Part shown: piece after piece, positions 1 through 11,871 of the stretch
Layout of the letters: each line of letters opens with the position of its first letter
How positions within the stretch are numbered: the stretch's first letter is position 1
NCBI GenBank assembly: GCA_011009095.1
Contig: VTPC01008544.1
Location: 1 to 64,000, forward strand
Source of the DNA: Ignelater luminosus
Taxonomy: Eukaryota; Arthropoda; Insecta; Coleoptera; Elateridae
Direction: 5' to 3'
DNA: 64,000 nt
The notes under the pieces: model-generated
Told to the model about the DNA's origin: nothing
The model's database searches: none
Seen by the model: the letters and a program-made list of their open reading frames with translations, nothing else
Program-made: the position numbers and the translations under genes

Positions 1-564
1 TTTTTTTATAACTGTTGCTTTTTACGCCAAATTAGCATATCCTGTATCTAATATTTTTTCTTTAAATTTCTAATTTTAAACCACAATACTTCTTTAATCG
101 TGCATTTGGATAAATCTGATTTTGGGGGCTAACCGGACGACTTGGGGTTTTCGTGAATGAGTAATTTCGGCTTTTTACGGTTGTTTAGGAATGACGCATT
201 ATGTCCTAAAGCGTTCATGTCCTTACTATCGTTTGTGAAGTGCATATCTATACTCTATTACTATCTAGATTACACTTTGACTAACCAAATTTGTGAATTA
301 CACCAGCTTTGTTCAATTTATATTTTTTCCACCCTAATAACGTCCCGAGTGTTGTAATGAATCATTATGTTCCTGTTCCAAACGAAAATGAATATAATTT
401 ACGGACGAAAAAATGTTGTACGTTCCTCGGGAGTAAGTAATATTACAGTCTCGATGTTTGCCTCGAGCGCAATATTCACGCCTCGACCACAAAATTACTT
501 TCCTCCTTTGGTACGTAAATAACTATAACATTACAATCCTACGCAACTGCATGAATAGTCCTGA
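1..564. other. AT-rich DNA without a recognised gene
   Basis: I see no gene, terminal repeat or tandem array here. A 66-codon open frame at 157-357 has no recognisable motif and is best read as chance. Confidence 0.5.
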
Positions 565-1040
565 CAACTTTTCTTATGTGTGTGTGGTGAACTGCCTTTC
601 AAGCCTCAAAAAAAGTTATGAATAGTACTTCAGGTGTAAAGTTGGAGATCAGCAGATAAGGTTTGGGCTTCACATATCTGCTGTTTAACATGTTTTTCCA
701 GCTCTCAAAGCTAAATGGAAAATCTCGTCACGTGCCATTTGCAGTTTTAATGATATGGACAATACTACGGACCTTCCTATACCATTCCCACCAAATTCAT
801 GGACTCTAGATTCTGAGGAGGATCTGAAGATTTATTCTCTCCATATACATCTGGATTTTTTTTCCAAACAATCTTGGTGATGCGAGCGATGCACATGATG
901 AGAGATTTCATCAAGGTATCGCCCAACAAGGGAAAATGGAACAAAAACATGCTTGCGGATTACTGCTGGGGCCTTAAAAAAAGATACACTAGCAACGAAA
1001 TACAGGCGAAAGTTGAATGGAAATATGTTTTGTGAATAAA
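565..1040 (+). pseudogene. Decayed, internally deleted copy of a Cys-rich transposon protein
   Basis: Translating in shifting frames gives the same conserved blocks, in the same order, as the longer minus-strand copy at 5294-6915. They are a Cys segment like YVCGELPFKPQKK, then CKVGDQQIRFGLHI (around 630-690), then KSRHVPFAVLMIW (around 725-765), then LHIHLDFF, HDERFHQG and NMLADYCWGLKKR (around 840-1000). The middle of the protein, between the PFAVLMIW block and the HLDFF block, is missing, so this looks like an internal deletion followed by frameshifts. From memory, the blocks belong to a multi-copy protein family scattered through arthropod genomes. Its biochemical function is unknown to me. 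No terminal repeats were found around this copy. The family match is strong because two copies in one window support each other. Confidence 0.7.
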
Positions 1041-2361
1041 ATATATCGTATACTTTTATCATTCCATAAAAAATTAAAATTTCTGAAATCTCGAACGCGT
1101 TTTACTCAAACAGTGTTATTGATTTAAGTCAGAAATTGTTTATATCAGCGTGTTTTTACCACTGAGGTACTTTTTTGCAATCTGCCTTTTTACACTCCGG
1201 TAGCATTTGCATTGTTAAGGTTATTCTTTATTTTCTCACATCTGGATCAGGTATGTACCGTTAGGATTACGCCTCCTCTTCGGGACTTACTCCAAGTGAC
1301 CAGTTAAATACCTTTTTTCCACCACCTTACAGCGTACCTACGTCTGCGAACTTCCGTTTTTCTGTATCCAGTATTGCAACTATTCAACCGAAATCTTGCT
1401 TTCTGTATTCAACCTTGTCAGAGAATAGAAAACCAAATAGAATGCAGTAGTACAGCGTTTACGCTGATTACTTCTCGACACCTTTGTCGCTCACCCACTT
1501 ATCCCCGTTTTCTACCTGAATTGCAGTTTACCGTTTTGCCTGCGGTAGGTAATAACCTGTTTATGGAAGAATTCTTGCTTATTGATACATATGTTGTTAA
1601 CTTCACCGATGTCGGTGTTTTCAGATTATTTTAGCTGATTATTCCTGGATTATTATCTTTCGCTTCAGCTATTCAGAAGCTTTGTGGCGAAACTTCTTTA
1701 TCAGATGTCGGTATGACTTTAGCTATTAGCGGCTGATCTACCATGAACATGATGCTACATAAATGAAACTTACAGTTTTGAATCTTGATACGATAGATGA
1801 TTTACTGGGAAATAGCAACATTACATATCTAAATCATACCATTTCAAGTTCATATTACCAAATATGAAACATTAATCGCAACCTGTATGAATTTATTTTT
1901 GTATCTATATTTATTATTTATTAAATTATCTAGGTTTACCGTTTTTGCGCTCTTTAGTCGTTTAGACCAAGTACCTTTAACAGATTTTTGAAAAATCTAT
2001 CATCAATACAATACTTCGATTCATGGCACCGGGAAGACGTTAGCGTCTGCAGTTTCCACGCTGGAACCATTGAATTATCTTACTTGTAGTCTCACTTATA
2101 AGAAGATTTAGGCATGACGGGGACCAGACGTAATTGTACATAAGGCTTAAACACTTAAGTTCTGTCCACAGACTATTGAATATAAGTTTCTCTATGATTA
2201 AAATAGCCTAATGTCAATACTGTAGTATGAAAACACTTGTTATACAATTTATTTGAACTATCAAATAATAAAGTGTAAACGTGAATTAAACAAAATGAAT
2301 CCAAATGAAAAACTTAAATGTGAGATTTTAAAACGGTCAACTATCTGCCGTACTCATAGTA
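1041..2361. other. Unassigned stretch
   Basis: No recognised gene. The part around 1250-1740 is richer in GC than its surroundings and has an 86-codon open frame at 1374-1634 without a recognisable motif. It could be a decayed repeat. The remainder is AT-rich. Confidence 0.4.
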
Positions 2362-2454
2362 AAATTACACGCTGTGTGTAATGCCAAGCGTGTGTAGTAC
2401 CATGGTGGTTCCGTATGCTTACACGCTTTTAGTGTTACACACAGCGTGTAATTT
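2362..2454. repeat. 93-bp palindrome with 20-bp perfect arms
   Basis: The left arm at 2362-2381 (AAATTACACGCTGTGTGTAA) is the exact reverse complement of 2435-2454. Inside, AAGCGTGT (2386-2393) pairs with ACACGCTT (2421-2428), and the centre holds ACCATGGT. The unit could fold into one long imperfect hairpin. It is probably a tiny foldback MITE, or a terminal piece of the Tc1-like relic that begins about 85 bp downstream. I see no clear target duplication. Confidence 0.75.
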
Positions 2455-2539
2455 AACCAAGAGCAGGGTAGTAAGTGCATTACTCGGGAATTAGGCATTA
2501 ATGATAATGTACTGTTCGAAGTGCTCTACATAAGTTTAC

Positions 2540-3175
2540 ACATGACGGATCTATCAAAAATAAAGACACAAGTTTTAAAAGAGATCAGGAAGAACCGTTT
2601 AACTTCGTTTCAAGATATAGCTAGAACTGGATGTAGTTACTTAAAAAAAAACGAAAAGTACCGAAAAGAACACCAGAACAACTACTTTACACGCTAAAAC
2701 TATTTTGAAATCAAAAATTTATAAGGAAGATGTCTGCATTGTTTTAGATGACGAGACATATTTGGCTTTAATACTTTGCCTAGTCACAAGTTTTATAATG
2801 TCTTACCAGGAGAGTAAATCTTATTTGGCAGGCTATTTGCAAATTTTTAAAAAGAGCACTTAATTTTCTACAATTGGCACGATAAACACTGAAATGTACA
2901 TCAAAGGGTGTCTCCAGAAACGCTTGCTTAAATTCCTTTAAAAGCCATGAGAAGAATATATTACTTTGGCAAGATTTGGCATCAGCCCACAACCTCAAAG
3001 AAACAGTAGACTGGTATGTAAGAAATCTAGTCTGATATGTTGGAAAAGATTTTAATCCACCCAATGTTTCAGAACTAATGTCAGTAGAACGTTATTGGGC
3101 TGTTATGAAGGGGAAGTTGAAGAAAACAGGTAACGTCATTAAAAACATTCAAAATCTAGAAATCCACTAGAATAT
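2540..3175 (+). pseudogene. Decayed Tc1/mariner-superfamily (DDE) transposase
   Basis: An ATG at 2541 opens a short frame with an HTH-like segment (KEIRKNRLTSFQDIARTG). Other frames then give VCIVLDDETYLA (around 2728-2765), which holds the first catalytic Asp, and near the end DLASAHNLKE, FNPPNVSEL and ERYWAVMKGKLKK (around 2970-3125). These blocks occur in the same order as in the Tc1-like element at 11872-13122, so both are copies of related families. Many stops and frameshifts make it non-functional. The usual acidic residue near the end is replaced or displaced (ELMSVERYW). I found no TIR pair, so the element ends are not defined. Confidence 0.65.
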
Positions 3176-3285
3176 TTTTTAAAAAACAGGCAAAAACACA
3201 TCTAGTTCTATTGGGATATTTTTTGACGTACAATTCAAACCCTAAACTTCAACTCCTTAGGGAAGCGTCAACCCCTCGAAAATTT

Positions 3286-3744
3286 CTAATGGGAAGAGAG
3301 TTCAAGTGGCATATCGTTGAAAAGGCCTCTCATTTCTCCATATTGCCGCGTTTGAATTTTTAAATTTGGTCGATTTGTTTGGAAGATACTGAGTGTGAGG
3401 TCTGAGGCATGGAAGGCTTCATGATCTTCAAATTTTGACATTAACATTACAATCCTGTTTGCATTTTCATTATTTCCAAAGCAAAGTGCAAGTATTTCAA
3501 CCCTTTCTGCAATCGAGTAATCTATAATGTAGGTTTTTCTTAATTTGCAACAACAAATACTAGAAAATTTACTCAACGTCCACACTAGGAAAATAGAAGA
3601 AGCAAAAAGATGGGAAAAAGCGAGATTAATTAAGTCTTTAATGGCAGGTGTTAAAGAAAAGATTAAAGAATTTACTAAAAGTACAAATTGAGAAATTGTT
3701 TCTGTTGAAATTTTCATTTCAGTTAATATTAGTTTTAGCTTCAA
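3286..3744 (-). pseudogene. 152-codon ORF with a possible helix-turn-helix remnant
   Basis: This is one of the longest open frames in the first 30 kb, and AT-rich DNA makes that less likely by chance. Residues about 77-128 (YSIAERVEILALCFGNNENA and what follows) resemble the insect DUF4817-type helix-turn-helix often found in front of Tc1/mariner-like transposases. The N-terminal 75 residues are hydrophobic and look like chance translation. It lies just downstream of, and opposite to, the Tc1-like relic at 2540-3175. The similarity is from memory and weak; the frame may be only partly meaningful. Confidence 0.3.
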
Positions 3745-5171
3745 ATAATAAATTTTTTTAAATCTGTTTTTTTCATTCCCTAAAATGATTTTACTTTTGT
3801 ACAGAATATAAGTGTTAAAGTCTTAGATGCCACGACTAACCGTAAAAAAGTATTTTAAAATGTATACACTAAAAATACTCAACTTCCCGATAATGAATGT
3901 GAATTTGTATAGAAACAGAACAAGCAGCATCAGCAGATAGCAACGTAATGAGTCAGTCAGTAATTCGGATGAATAATGCGCTTAGCGGCCATTAGCGGTA
4001 AGTACCCGTATTAATGTTTAACACTTAGCGGGGTCCATCATAAATTGATCTCCGCCATGCCGCCCTTGCTTGTAAGTTTTGAAGGCCTCTTGCCTCTACG
4101 TTTCGAAAACAATAAGCATCTACCATCTTAGCAGCTCTTCTGGAAAAATTTCTGATGATAAAGATTTTATGGGTTTGAATGGTACAAGCTTGCATGAATT
4201 GTGGTAGTGGCTATTTCTATTTATATAGCACTGCATTGTATTGTTTGATTGTTGTTTTATCATCTACTCTTTTCCCGGGAAGCTGTCTGATAGTCCCCTG
4301 CAGTCCAAGTTTCAAATTTATTGTGCTATGTAGCCACCAAACTAGTATTTTGTTAGTTAGGTCTTTGACTGAACGCTTTTTACTCCATATATTACATTTC
4401 TATTATAAACTTAGGAACAATGACTTGTTAATATGATCGGCAGGAGTCCTAAAACTCTTTTGTATATTTCAAAATATCCACACACTGCGTTGTACACATT
4501 TTTAAAGTAAAATCTATGAGTGGCTGTTCATTTCAAAGAACATGCAAGTAACGACATTTTATTTTAACCATTGATTCCCTATTTAGATTTACATTTTTGT
4601 TAAATTGGATTAACATGACATTTTGAATAAGTAAGAGTAATTTACATAATAGTGTAGACCAATAAAGCTGAATCAAGGTACAAATAACAATACTCTAAAT
4701 AACACTGAAATAATTAAAAATTTAAAAGCGTGTTCACTTTTGCAGATATAAATTAAAGAAGATGTCGCTCCTGATAATAGCAAATTAAATATTTCTACAA
4801 TAAGTAACATTAAACGGTATCAGTTCCAATTTATAAAAGTACTTTTACAGCCAGTTAGTCACAGACTTGACACACGTCAGTAGTGAATATCAGTGGCGTT
4901 GCTGTATTATGAGAGAAGCTATTAACTTAATGGATTTTACTCTAAACTTTTATTAATTTTTGTCCAAAGCCTCAATGCAAGTCCGATCTGTGCCCATAAA
5001 TTATTATCTAGAGTTCATTTGAAAAAATTCTTGTTTTCTCAGTAGGTATGACAATACCCTATAAAGAATTTAAAAAAATTGAAATGCATAAAACCGCACA
5101 AAAAATCTTATAGTGCTTTTGTTTAATGATAAACTTTCAAGATTTTTAGTGACAACACTGATTTACAAATT
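3745..5171. other. AT-rich DNA without a recognised gene
   Basis: Nothing firm. On the minus strand around 4020-4140 a short open stretch (KMVDAYCFRNVEARGLQNL) is GC-richer than its surroundings and may be a fragment of an old element. I cannot assign it. Confidence 0.4.
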
Positions 5172-7345
5172 AAAACTTTTTTTGGTTCCTGGTTACAAAT
5201 AGATGATCTTGCATCATTGTTTCATGCTGAATACAAATCTGCTTTTGGTTTTTCCCTAGCACGTATAGTCTCCGAGAAAAACACGATTCTGTTTCAAAAT
5301 AAAACGCTAAAGTAATTAGATGCATTTGATTTTACAAAATGTACATAAAACCCATTACAATATTCTATTTGACAGTCTTCTTTGTATAATGATGTATTAC
5401 GGTCTTCTCTAATCAATAACCAACAGTAATCACCCAAAATGTTCAAATTCCATCTTTCCTGGTACCGGTTTTCCAACGTTGAAAGGTCTTGATGGCAACG
5501 CTCCCCATGCTCATCACTTACAGCTCCCAAATTGTCTGGGAAAAAATCCAAATAGGAATGTAAATAATGCATCTTTAGTGACATATTACATCCCATGTTA
5601 CGGTGAGCTGTCAACATTTCGTCGGCGAAGTTTCTTTGTAGAACCGCATGGAAACCGTTGTCATTCATTAATTGTCAAATTTGGGGACCCACAAATATGC
5701 GCTTCTTTATCTTAGCTTCGCTGATTTTTGAAAATTTTTCTTTTATCTACTGAAAACCTCTTCCGCCACGGTCCATACCTTTTACAAAATCTTTTATCAG
5801 TCCTAACTTTATATGCAAAGGGAGCTAATAGATATCCACAAGGCTTTTATGTAGAATATTTTTTTCTCTCACAACTATCTGCTTACTTGGCCAACTTTTC
5901 ACAATATAATGCTGCGATTTAGCACGACTGTCCCACTCGCACAAAAAGCAACTGTATTTTGTAAATTCCAGTTGCATTCCTAATAACAAAGCTAGAACTT
6001 TCAAATCTTCACAGATTTTCCACTCGTATCGCTTATAGCCTACGTTCGTTTAAAAGCATATCATAGTTTTATAAGATTCCTTTAGGTTAACTGAATATGC
6101 AATGGGAACTGAAGGCAATGCATTGCCATTGTGCAATAGAACTGCTTTCAGACTAAATTTAGATGCATCAATGAACAGTCATCATTCTTCTGGTTTGTGT
6201 TTACGTCCAAGAGTTTCCATCAAACCGTCAATATCACTGCAGTAGGTATAATTGCCGTCCATAGAATAAAATTCAGAAAACTTTTTTTTGCGGTTACGGA
6301 AATGACTAATTTTGGTACTGTGTTCCAATAAATTTCAACTTTTCAATCGGGAGCCAAGCAACTCGGCTTTGCTCTTGCTTGAGTTCAAATCACGAACTAA
6401 ATCGTTTAGTTGTGCCTATGTGATCAAATGTGGCTCAGTGGGATCTGGAGGAATAAACTCTGGATCATTGCTAGAAACAATGTTGACATTTTTTTCATCT
6501 GATGCTTCAAATGTTTCTGGTGGTACAGAAGCTGAAAAATCAGTGCAATGGCCAACGGATCCTATCGCCGATATTAAATCAGGATACACAACAGATTTTT
6601 TATTTTTTGCAGAGAAGCCTCCTATCTTTGTTATGCAGAAGTAACAATCGGTTAGATAATTCTTTTGTTCTCTTCATATCATAGGTACTGCGAAGGGCAT
6701 ACATACACAGGAACCTTTTTTCCACTGTCGAATGCGATTTGCACAAAAAACACAACAAATATGTGGTGCCCATTGCTTATCTTGATCTCCAACTTGACAT
6801 CCAAAGTACAGACGATATTCCTCTTTATTAGCGCAATATAACATCGTTTTTGGTGTTTAGCAGTAAACTCTCGACAAACGTAACAAAAACTGTCCGGATC
6901 GTTCGCACATTAACGGGACATGATTAATGTTTCTATAGTTATCACTCAAAACACAAGAAATTTTCTTTGTTGAGCAGTGATAATGCAACTTTATAAAACT
7001 TCACTCGCTCCACAAAACACTAACACTGAACAGGTTCGTAGATAAGTGATCTCACTTAGGGAAAGTTTAAATAATATTTACAAATATTTATCAGAGTAAC
7101 ATACCTGTTGATGACATGTTAATAGCTTTCTAATATATGTAGAACGCAATTACCTCATTTCCAAAACTTGTTATTGCTAATACGTAATTACCTAATGTAA
7201 TTATAATTACACTGTTCACTGGAACTTCAAATGCATATATTTCAAAAACTACACGTGATAGAGAAAAATTCTGAAAGCAGATTTGAATTCAGAATGACAA
7301 ATTACATAAGGATTACCTAGTTTTGTTTAAGAACCAAAAACTCTG
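5172..7345 (-). mobile_element. Long-TIR DNA transposon carrying a Cys-rich protein gene
   Basis: The sequence at 5172-5269, reverse-complemented, aligns with 7248-7345 for about 98 bp at roughly 70% identity by eye. Shared blocks include GCAGATTTG, ATTCAG, ACGTG and GAACCAAAAA. Between these arms the minus strand carries a single decayed protein gene (5294-6915), whose start lies near the right arm and end near the left arm. This is the layout of an autonomous DNA transposon. The arms may extend further out (TTGTCAC occurs at both sides), so the true ends and any target duplication are uncertain. The element is inactive. I cannot name the superfamily. Confidence 0.65.
5294..6915 (-). pseudogene. 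Transposon-encoded Cys-rich protein, decayed
   Basis: Reading the minus strand from about 6915 down to 5294 gives, across several frames: a Cys-rich N-terminus (ANDPDSFCYVC, then FGCQVGDQDKQWAPHICC, then MPFAVPMIW), a DCYFC-type pair, an acidic low-complexity linker, LLPPLHIKLGLIK (around 5790-5830), EAKIKEGIFVGPQIRQLMND, and finally an intact 124-codon frame (5294-5668) with NMSLKMHYLHSYLDFFPDNL, HGERCHQD and GDYCWLL. The spaced Cys pairs suggest a zinc-binding N-terminal region. A segment normally present just before NMSLK appears deleted (inference from family memory). The protein is repeated in many arthropod genomes. It sits between TIRs, so I infer it is the transposase or an accessory protein of this element. 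Catalytic residues are not identified. Confidence 0.65.
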
Positions 7346-7636
7346 TTAATAAGTATAATTATTCGCATAGAAGATCGCAATTAATTTTATAACGGGTATA
7401 AGTTTTGTCACGATATAATAAGCTTTTACCAAGGATAAACTTGCAATTTATTAAATATACCACAAAAAGCATTCGCCGACTTTGGACACCTATGGTGGAG
7501 GCTTCTGACTGTTTTTCCATAAAGATTCCACAGAAGAAAAAGGGAATACTATTATGAATTTAAAGACAGTATTAGAATTATGTAACATTTGTATGATTAA
7601 TTAAATTAATAGAAAGACAGCCGATTACGCAAAGAA

Positions 7637-7646
7637 TATATAAAAG
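7637..7646 (+). promoter_or_regulatory. TATA box candidate
   Basis: TATATAAAAG is a near-ideal TATA box, followed 55 bp later by an ATG (7701) in good context (AAGAAATGG). AT-rich DNA gives many weak TATA matches, but few with the AAAG end and a GC-richer downstream segment. Confidence 0.35.
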
Positions 7647-7700
7647 CCCGATTCATTTCTCTTGTTACTTTTTTGCGAGAACTGTTCAAATTAAGAAGAA

Positions 7701-7844
7701 ATGGCTCAAAACTGTTCTGCAGAACGAGTAATACAAGTTGGCTACCACTTTAAACAGACCGTTCTGCAAGGCGTGGCGCATACCCTAACAGACCTTTTAA
7801 TTATCTCGTTCTCGTTACATGCTACATTTGAAGTACATATTTAA
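7701..7844 (+). CDS. 47-codon ORF behind a TATA box
   Basis: The ORF starts ATGGCTCAAAAC and runs 47 codons to TAA at 7842-7844. The protein begins MAQNCSAERVIQVGYHF and has a hydrophobic stretch near the C-terminus (LLIISFSL). Codons in the first half are less AT-rich than nearby DNA. It could be the first exon of a host gene (a possible donor is not clear), a small protein gene, or chance. I recognise no family. The only support beyond the open frame is the TATA box 55 bp upstream and the ATG context. Confidence 0.25.
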   Translation: MAQNCSAERVIQVGYHFKQTVLQGVAHTLTDLLIISFSLHATFEVHI

Positions 7845-9316
7845 TTTACTATGTACTAGTACCCTTCAAACTTATTAAACGTAAACGCATGGAAATTCTG
7901 ACCGTAGCATCTGCAAGAAAAGCTACCGAAAAATAGCTAATTGTACTTGAACAGGAAACGAATATACAAATAAGAATTCTTTCAACTCTAGACTAGATAG
8001 TCTATAATTAAATTTTATATCGTAACTTTTTTTTGCTTTAAATTCGTTGTCGGATAAAAATCCGCAATAACCCAAGTCCAGCACGTATATCGAAAATGTG
8101 GGTTAATAGGTGCTTGTAGCTAAACGTTGACAATTTATCGACGGCGAGTGCATTTAAAGTGTAATCATAAATATGAATGAGGTTTTTCAAACTAATTTTC
8201 AGTACTACGGTTGTTGAATTTCAATTATCGTTCAGAATACGTTAAGAGTTTTGAAATAAATTAAACTGTGAAATTGTAAATGTCAGATTAAAAACTTAAA
8301 AATATTATTAAAAATCTGAACATGTCAGTCTTTCTAAAACTTCGGTAAAAATCATTTCTCATTCTTATTTCACATTTAAAACGATACTTACTAAAATTTA
8401 TTTATTGGAAAAGTTTTAATTGAGAAAGTTAAAGGACACGGTGTAAAAAGAATAACGTCTAACATTGAAAAATACATTTAATTTTTTTCAGTTTCTTTTA
8501 GTGTTAGACTAATTATTATTAATTGGGATGAACAACGTAAAAAAAGGACTTGAATGAAAAACATGTCTGCTGCAAATGTGTATTTTGACTCAAAACTTTC
8601 ATTACACATGTCTGAAATAGTCAGTCTCCAAAGGCAAGCGTGTCAAATTCGTTTTCATCTTACAAATTAGAGAAGAATCTTTAAAAGCAAGGATATTATG
8701 AAGTCGCTTAGGGGTTTTAAGCGCTTGAAACTAAAGACCGGAGTTAAATGTATTTGAATAAATTGTTAGAAGTTCTCAAAGGGTTTCATAACCGAGCATT
8801 AAGTTCTTACACTTACATGGATTTAGCATGTTGATGTATGGAAGTTCTCTTGGTGTTGGATGCATGAAGACCACTAAAAAATAGTTAATTAAAATTTAAT
8901 ATTTGAAGTTCAAGTAATTAGTTTTAATTAACTACAAAGGCCTACGTTTAGAAATGGTTTCAGTATCAGGGGGTTTATTATAATTTAAGATATTGATTAT
9001 ACCAAACCACACAGTAACAGAACTGGTATACAAGTTATAATTAAGAAATATTGTCATCGGTTTCCTATTATAAGGTTTTTAATAAAGAGTAATTAAGAAT
9101 AATACGTTTTCTCAAAACACAACCTCTATTTCTTAAAATAATTGCAACATTGGTTATTAATCACAATCTTATCTCATTCCTCACTTGCTCATGAAAGACT
9201 GGACATTCGAAAACTACTAAACATGATATGAGATATCCACGTGATAAGAGATTCCAGAAAATTCCCAAGTCTTTAAAAAAACTGTAAGGTTGACAGTTTT
9301 TAAATATAATGTGTTC
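7845..9316. other. AT-rich DNA without a recognised gene
   Basis: No gene, tandem repeat or inverted repeat stood out. Confidence 0.5.
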
Positions 9317-9324
9317 TCCTAGAG

Positions 9325-11359
9325 CAGGGGTTGGCAACCCGCGGCTCCTTGACCACGCGGCTGCGGCTCTTTTCGGAATGACAGAGGTATTCACGTTTTC
9401 ATTTCTTAATATACCTACCATTCGATAATACATTCGTGAACATTATTCTATTTTACCTCATTTATTTACTTATTAAAATATTTCTTTTTTATTTTATTAT
9501 TTCTAGCCGAGTTCTGCTGGTAAATACAGTTTGCGCTGTCCGGTCAGCATTAGCACAATTACAGAAGCAAAAAGCAGTTGGATGCAATCTTCAAATGTCA
9601 CCGCGCAAGTCTTGCTATTTGCTCATGAGATTGCATTTGCAAAGCATGAAAAACTTTTTACGGATGGGGAATACGTAAAAAGTGCATTTTGAGTATAGCC
9701 GAACATCTCTACCTTGACTTCAAAAATAAAGAAGATATTATTTAAAAAAAAATTAAAGACACTCCTCTATCCGCAAAAACTGTTCGAGACAGAACAATTA
9801 ACATAGTCAAGAATGTGACAGATCAACAGATGAATGATATAAAATCGGTATCTGTATTTGCTTTGGCATGTGACGAGTCGTGTGACGTGAAGGACATCGC
9901 ACAAGTTAGTCTTCTGGGACGGTATGTTTCCAATTACTGGCTTTGCTACCACTTAAAGGACAAACTCGAGGTAAAGATATCTCTGCAGCAATTTTGGAAT
10001 TTGTGACTGTTACGGAAATTGACATCAATAAATTGGTATCTATTGTTATAGATAGAGCTCCCGGTATGACGGGTAAACCTAAAGGCTTTGTTACCCTCTT
10101 TAAATAAAATGTGGAACAAGATGTTTTTACGTTTCATTGTATTATTCATCAAGCAGCGCTATGCACGCAGACATTTCCCATTGAAGTTGTAAAGCTGATG
10201 GATTTGGTAATAAAAATAGTCACTTAATCATTGACAGTTTTTCAAAGAAGTGAACAGTCAATATTTCGACCTTTTTTTGCACAATGAACTTCATCGGTTA
10301 TCTAAAAGAGCAGTTTTTAAATGTTCGCTTTATGCTTTGAACATATTACGACCTTTTTAAGTCAAAATCAACACAAATATCCAGAGTTAAGTGATGAAGA
10401 ATGGTTCCGGAAATTTTATTTTGCCGTTAATATGACATCACATTTAAGCTCCCTCAATCATAACTTACAAGGTAGCGGTAACACTGCAAATACACTTCTA
10501 GAAACCGTCCTTACCTTCGAACAACAACTACTATTGTTTGTGGAAGACTTCAAGAGTGGAAATCTGTTTCATTTCGAAAATGTTAGAAAACATCAAGAAA
10601 CTAGTGGAAATGTCATCGATAGTAAGTTCTTTCAGGCAAAAATTGCAAAAATGCATGATTCATTTGCTGATCGTTTCAAAGATTTCAAAAATTAAAAGTC
10701 CACTCTTTCGTTGTTGACAAAACTACTTGTGGCGGACGTCAATCGAATAATTTTTTTACCATTTCCAACAGTTAACAGAGCTCAGTTTGAACTATAGTTA
10801 ATAAACTTAAAATGCAAAGATTTGTGGTTTTCAAAATATGCACTTTTACAAGTGGAACTAAAAAACTTGGAAAGAGAAAAGGCGTCGTTAAACATTAATC
10901 ATAAATGAACTAAACTTTCCAACTGTCAAAACATGGAACAGCCTTCCGGATTATTTATCACCAACTCAAAATACCTAGCATTTGGAATTTTGAAAATTTC
11001 TGGATCCACTTATTATTGTGAGCAGACGTTCTCTAACATGAATGCTGTCAAAAGCAAGCTAAGAAGTCAGCTTAATGATGTAAGCCTCGAAACTTGTTTA
11101 AAATTGAAGACTTCCAACTACTTACCGAACATGAACAACTCTGTGGAAATGCAATGTCAAAAATCCCATTAATTTGTTTTTCTTTACTTACTTGAGGTTT
11201 TGCTTTGGGTTTGTTTTTGTATTAAATATATATTTACCCATATTGCGTTAAAATATTGTATCCCAAACTCCCTTCTCTATCCACTGCGGTCTTTGTAAAT
11301 CTTGGGTTAAACATTTGAAACAAAATAGCTCTTTTCTTCAAAAAGGTTGTCGACCCCTG
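9325..11359 (+). mobile_element. Complete but dead hAT transposon (2035 bp)
   Basis: The ends are CAGGGGTTGGCAACC (9325-9339) and the reverse complement of CAGGGGTCGACAACC (ending at 11359), 13 of 15 matching. They are flanked by the 8-bp duplications TCCTAGAG (9317-9324) and TCCTAGAA (11360-11367). An 8-bp TSD with CAG-type termini is diagnostic of hAT. One transposase gene on the plus strand fills the interior. Both ends and TSDs are preserved while the gene is broken, so this is an old autonomous insertion that decayed in place. Confidence 0.92.
9510..11172 (+). pseudogene. hAT transposase (GTF2IRD2-like type), frameshifted
   Basis: Blocks appear in the order expected for a hAT transposase. 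There is an N-terminal region with FTDGEYVK-like and IAEHLYLDFKNKEDI motifs (around 9640-9740). SVFALACDESCDVKDIAQ (9848-9903) holds the first RNase H-fold Asp. IVIDRAPGMTGKPKGF (around 10040-10092) holds the second, and FHCIIHQAALC lies around 10130-10165. A 124-codon intact frame follows (10321-10695), and the C-terminal dimerisation region is ISGSTYYCEQTFSNMNAVKS (10999-11058) followed by LRSQLNDVSLETCLKL. The style resembles the hAT copies domesticated in vertebrates as GTF2IRD2 (from memory). Stops around 9690 and 10110 and frame changes mean no protein can be made. It lies wholly between the element's TIRs. Confidence 0.85.
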
Positions 11360-11367
11360 TCCTAGAA

Positions 11368-11871
11368 GATGTAAATTGTTAATTATAACTTTCAAGGATT
11401 TCCATTTTAGAGATTTTGAGGTTTGCTAAAACAGTATATTTGAAAGAAAATACGTGAAACTATTCATTTTTCTAAAATATCAATTCATGTTGAATATAAA
11501 TTAAATCTTTCTGTCAATCAACTTAAAACTGTTTTTGGCACATTGTGATGATTAGTTCTATAAATGACAAAATAATATGGTAACTATACTTTGGGATTCA
11601 ATTGAGGAAGACCTTGGGTCAGCACAGGTGGCTTGTTGGAGGGTGTAGCCCATTCAGTCTTCAAAGAGAAAGAAACCTATACCAAGTAACTTAAAAGAAA
11701 AGCAACGTTTTAACGCAATGAAGTTTTAAGCTCGATCGAATTGAAAGAAAGGACTAGAAAATGCCACAGAATAGCGAAGCTATGGTGTAGTATAATTATA
11801 ATTTGAGCCGCCTCGCCTGTCGTTGATTGATTGATTATGATAAAATTAAATTCGTCTTGAATGACTCAATA
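11368..11871. other. Spacer between the hAT and Tc1-like elements
   Basis: No gene or repeat recognised. The two transposons are separated by only about 0.5 kb. Confidence 0.5.
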
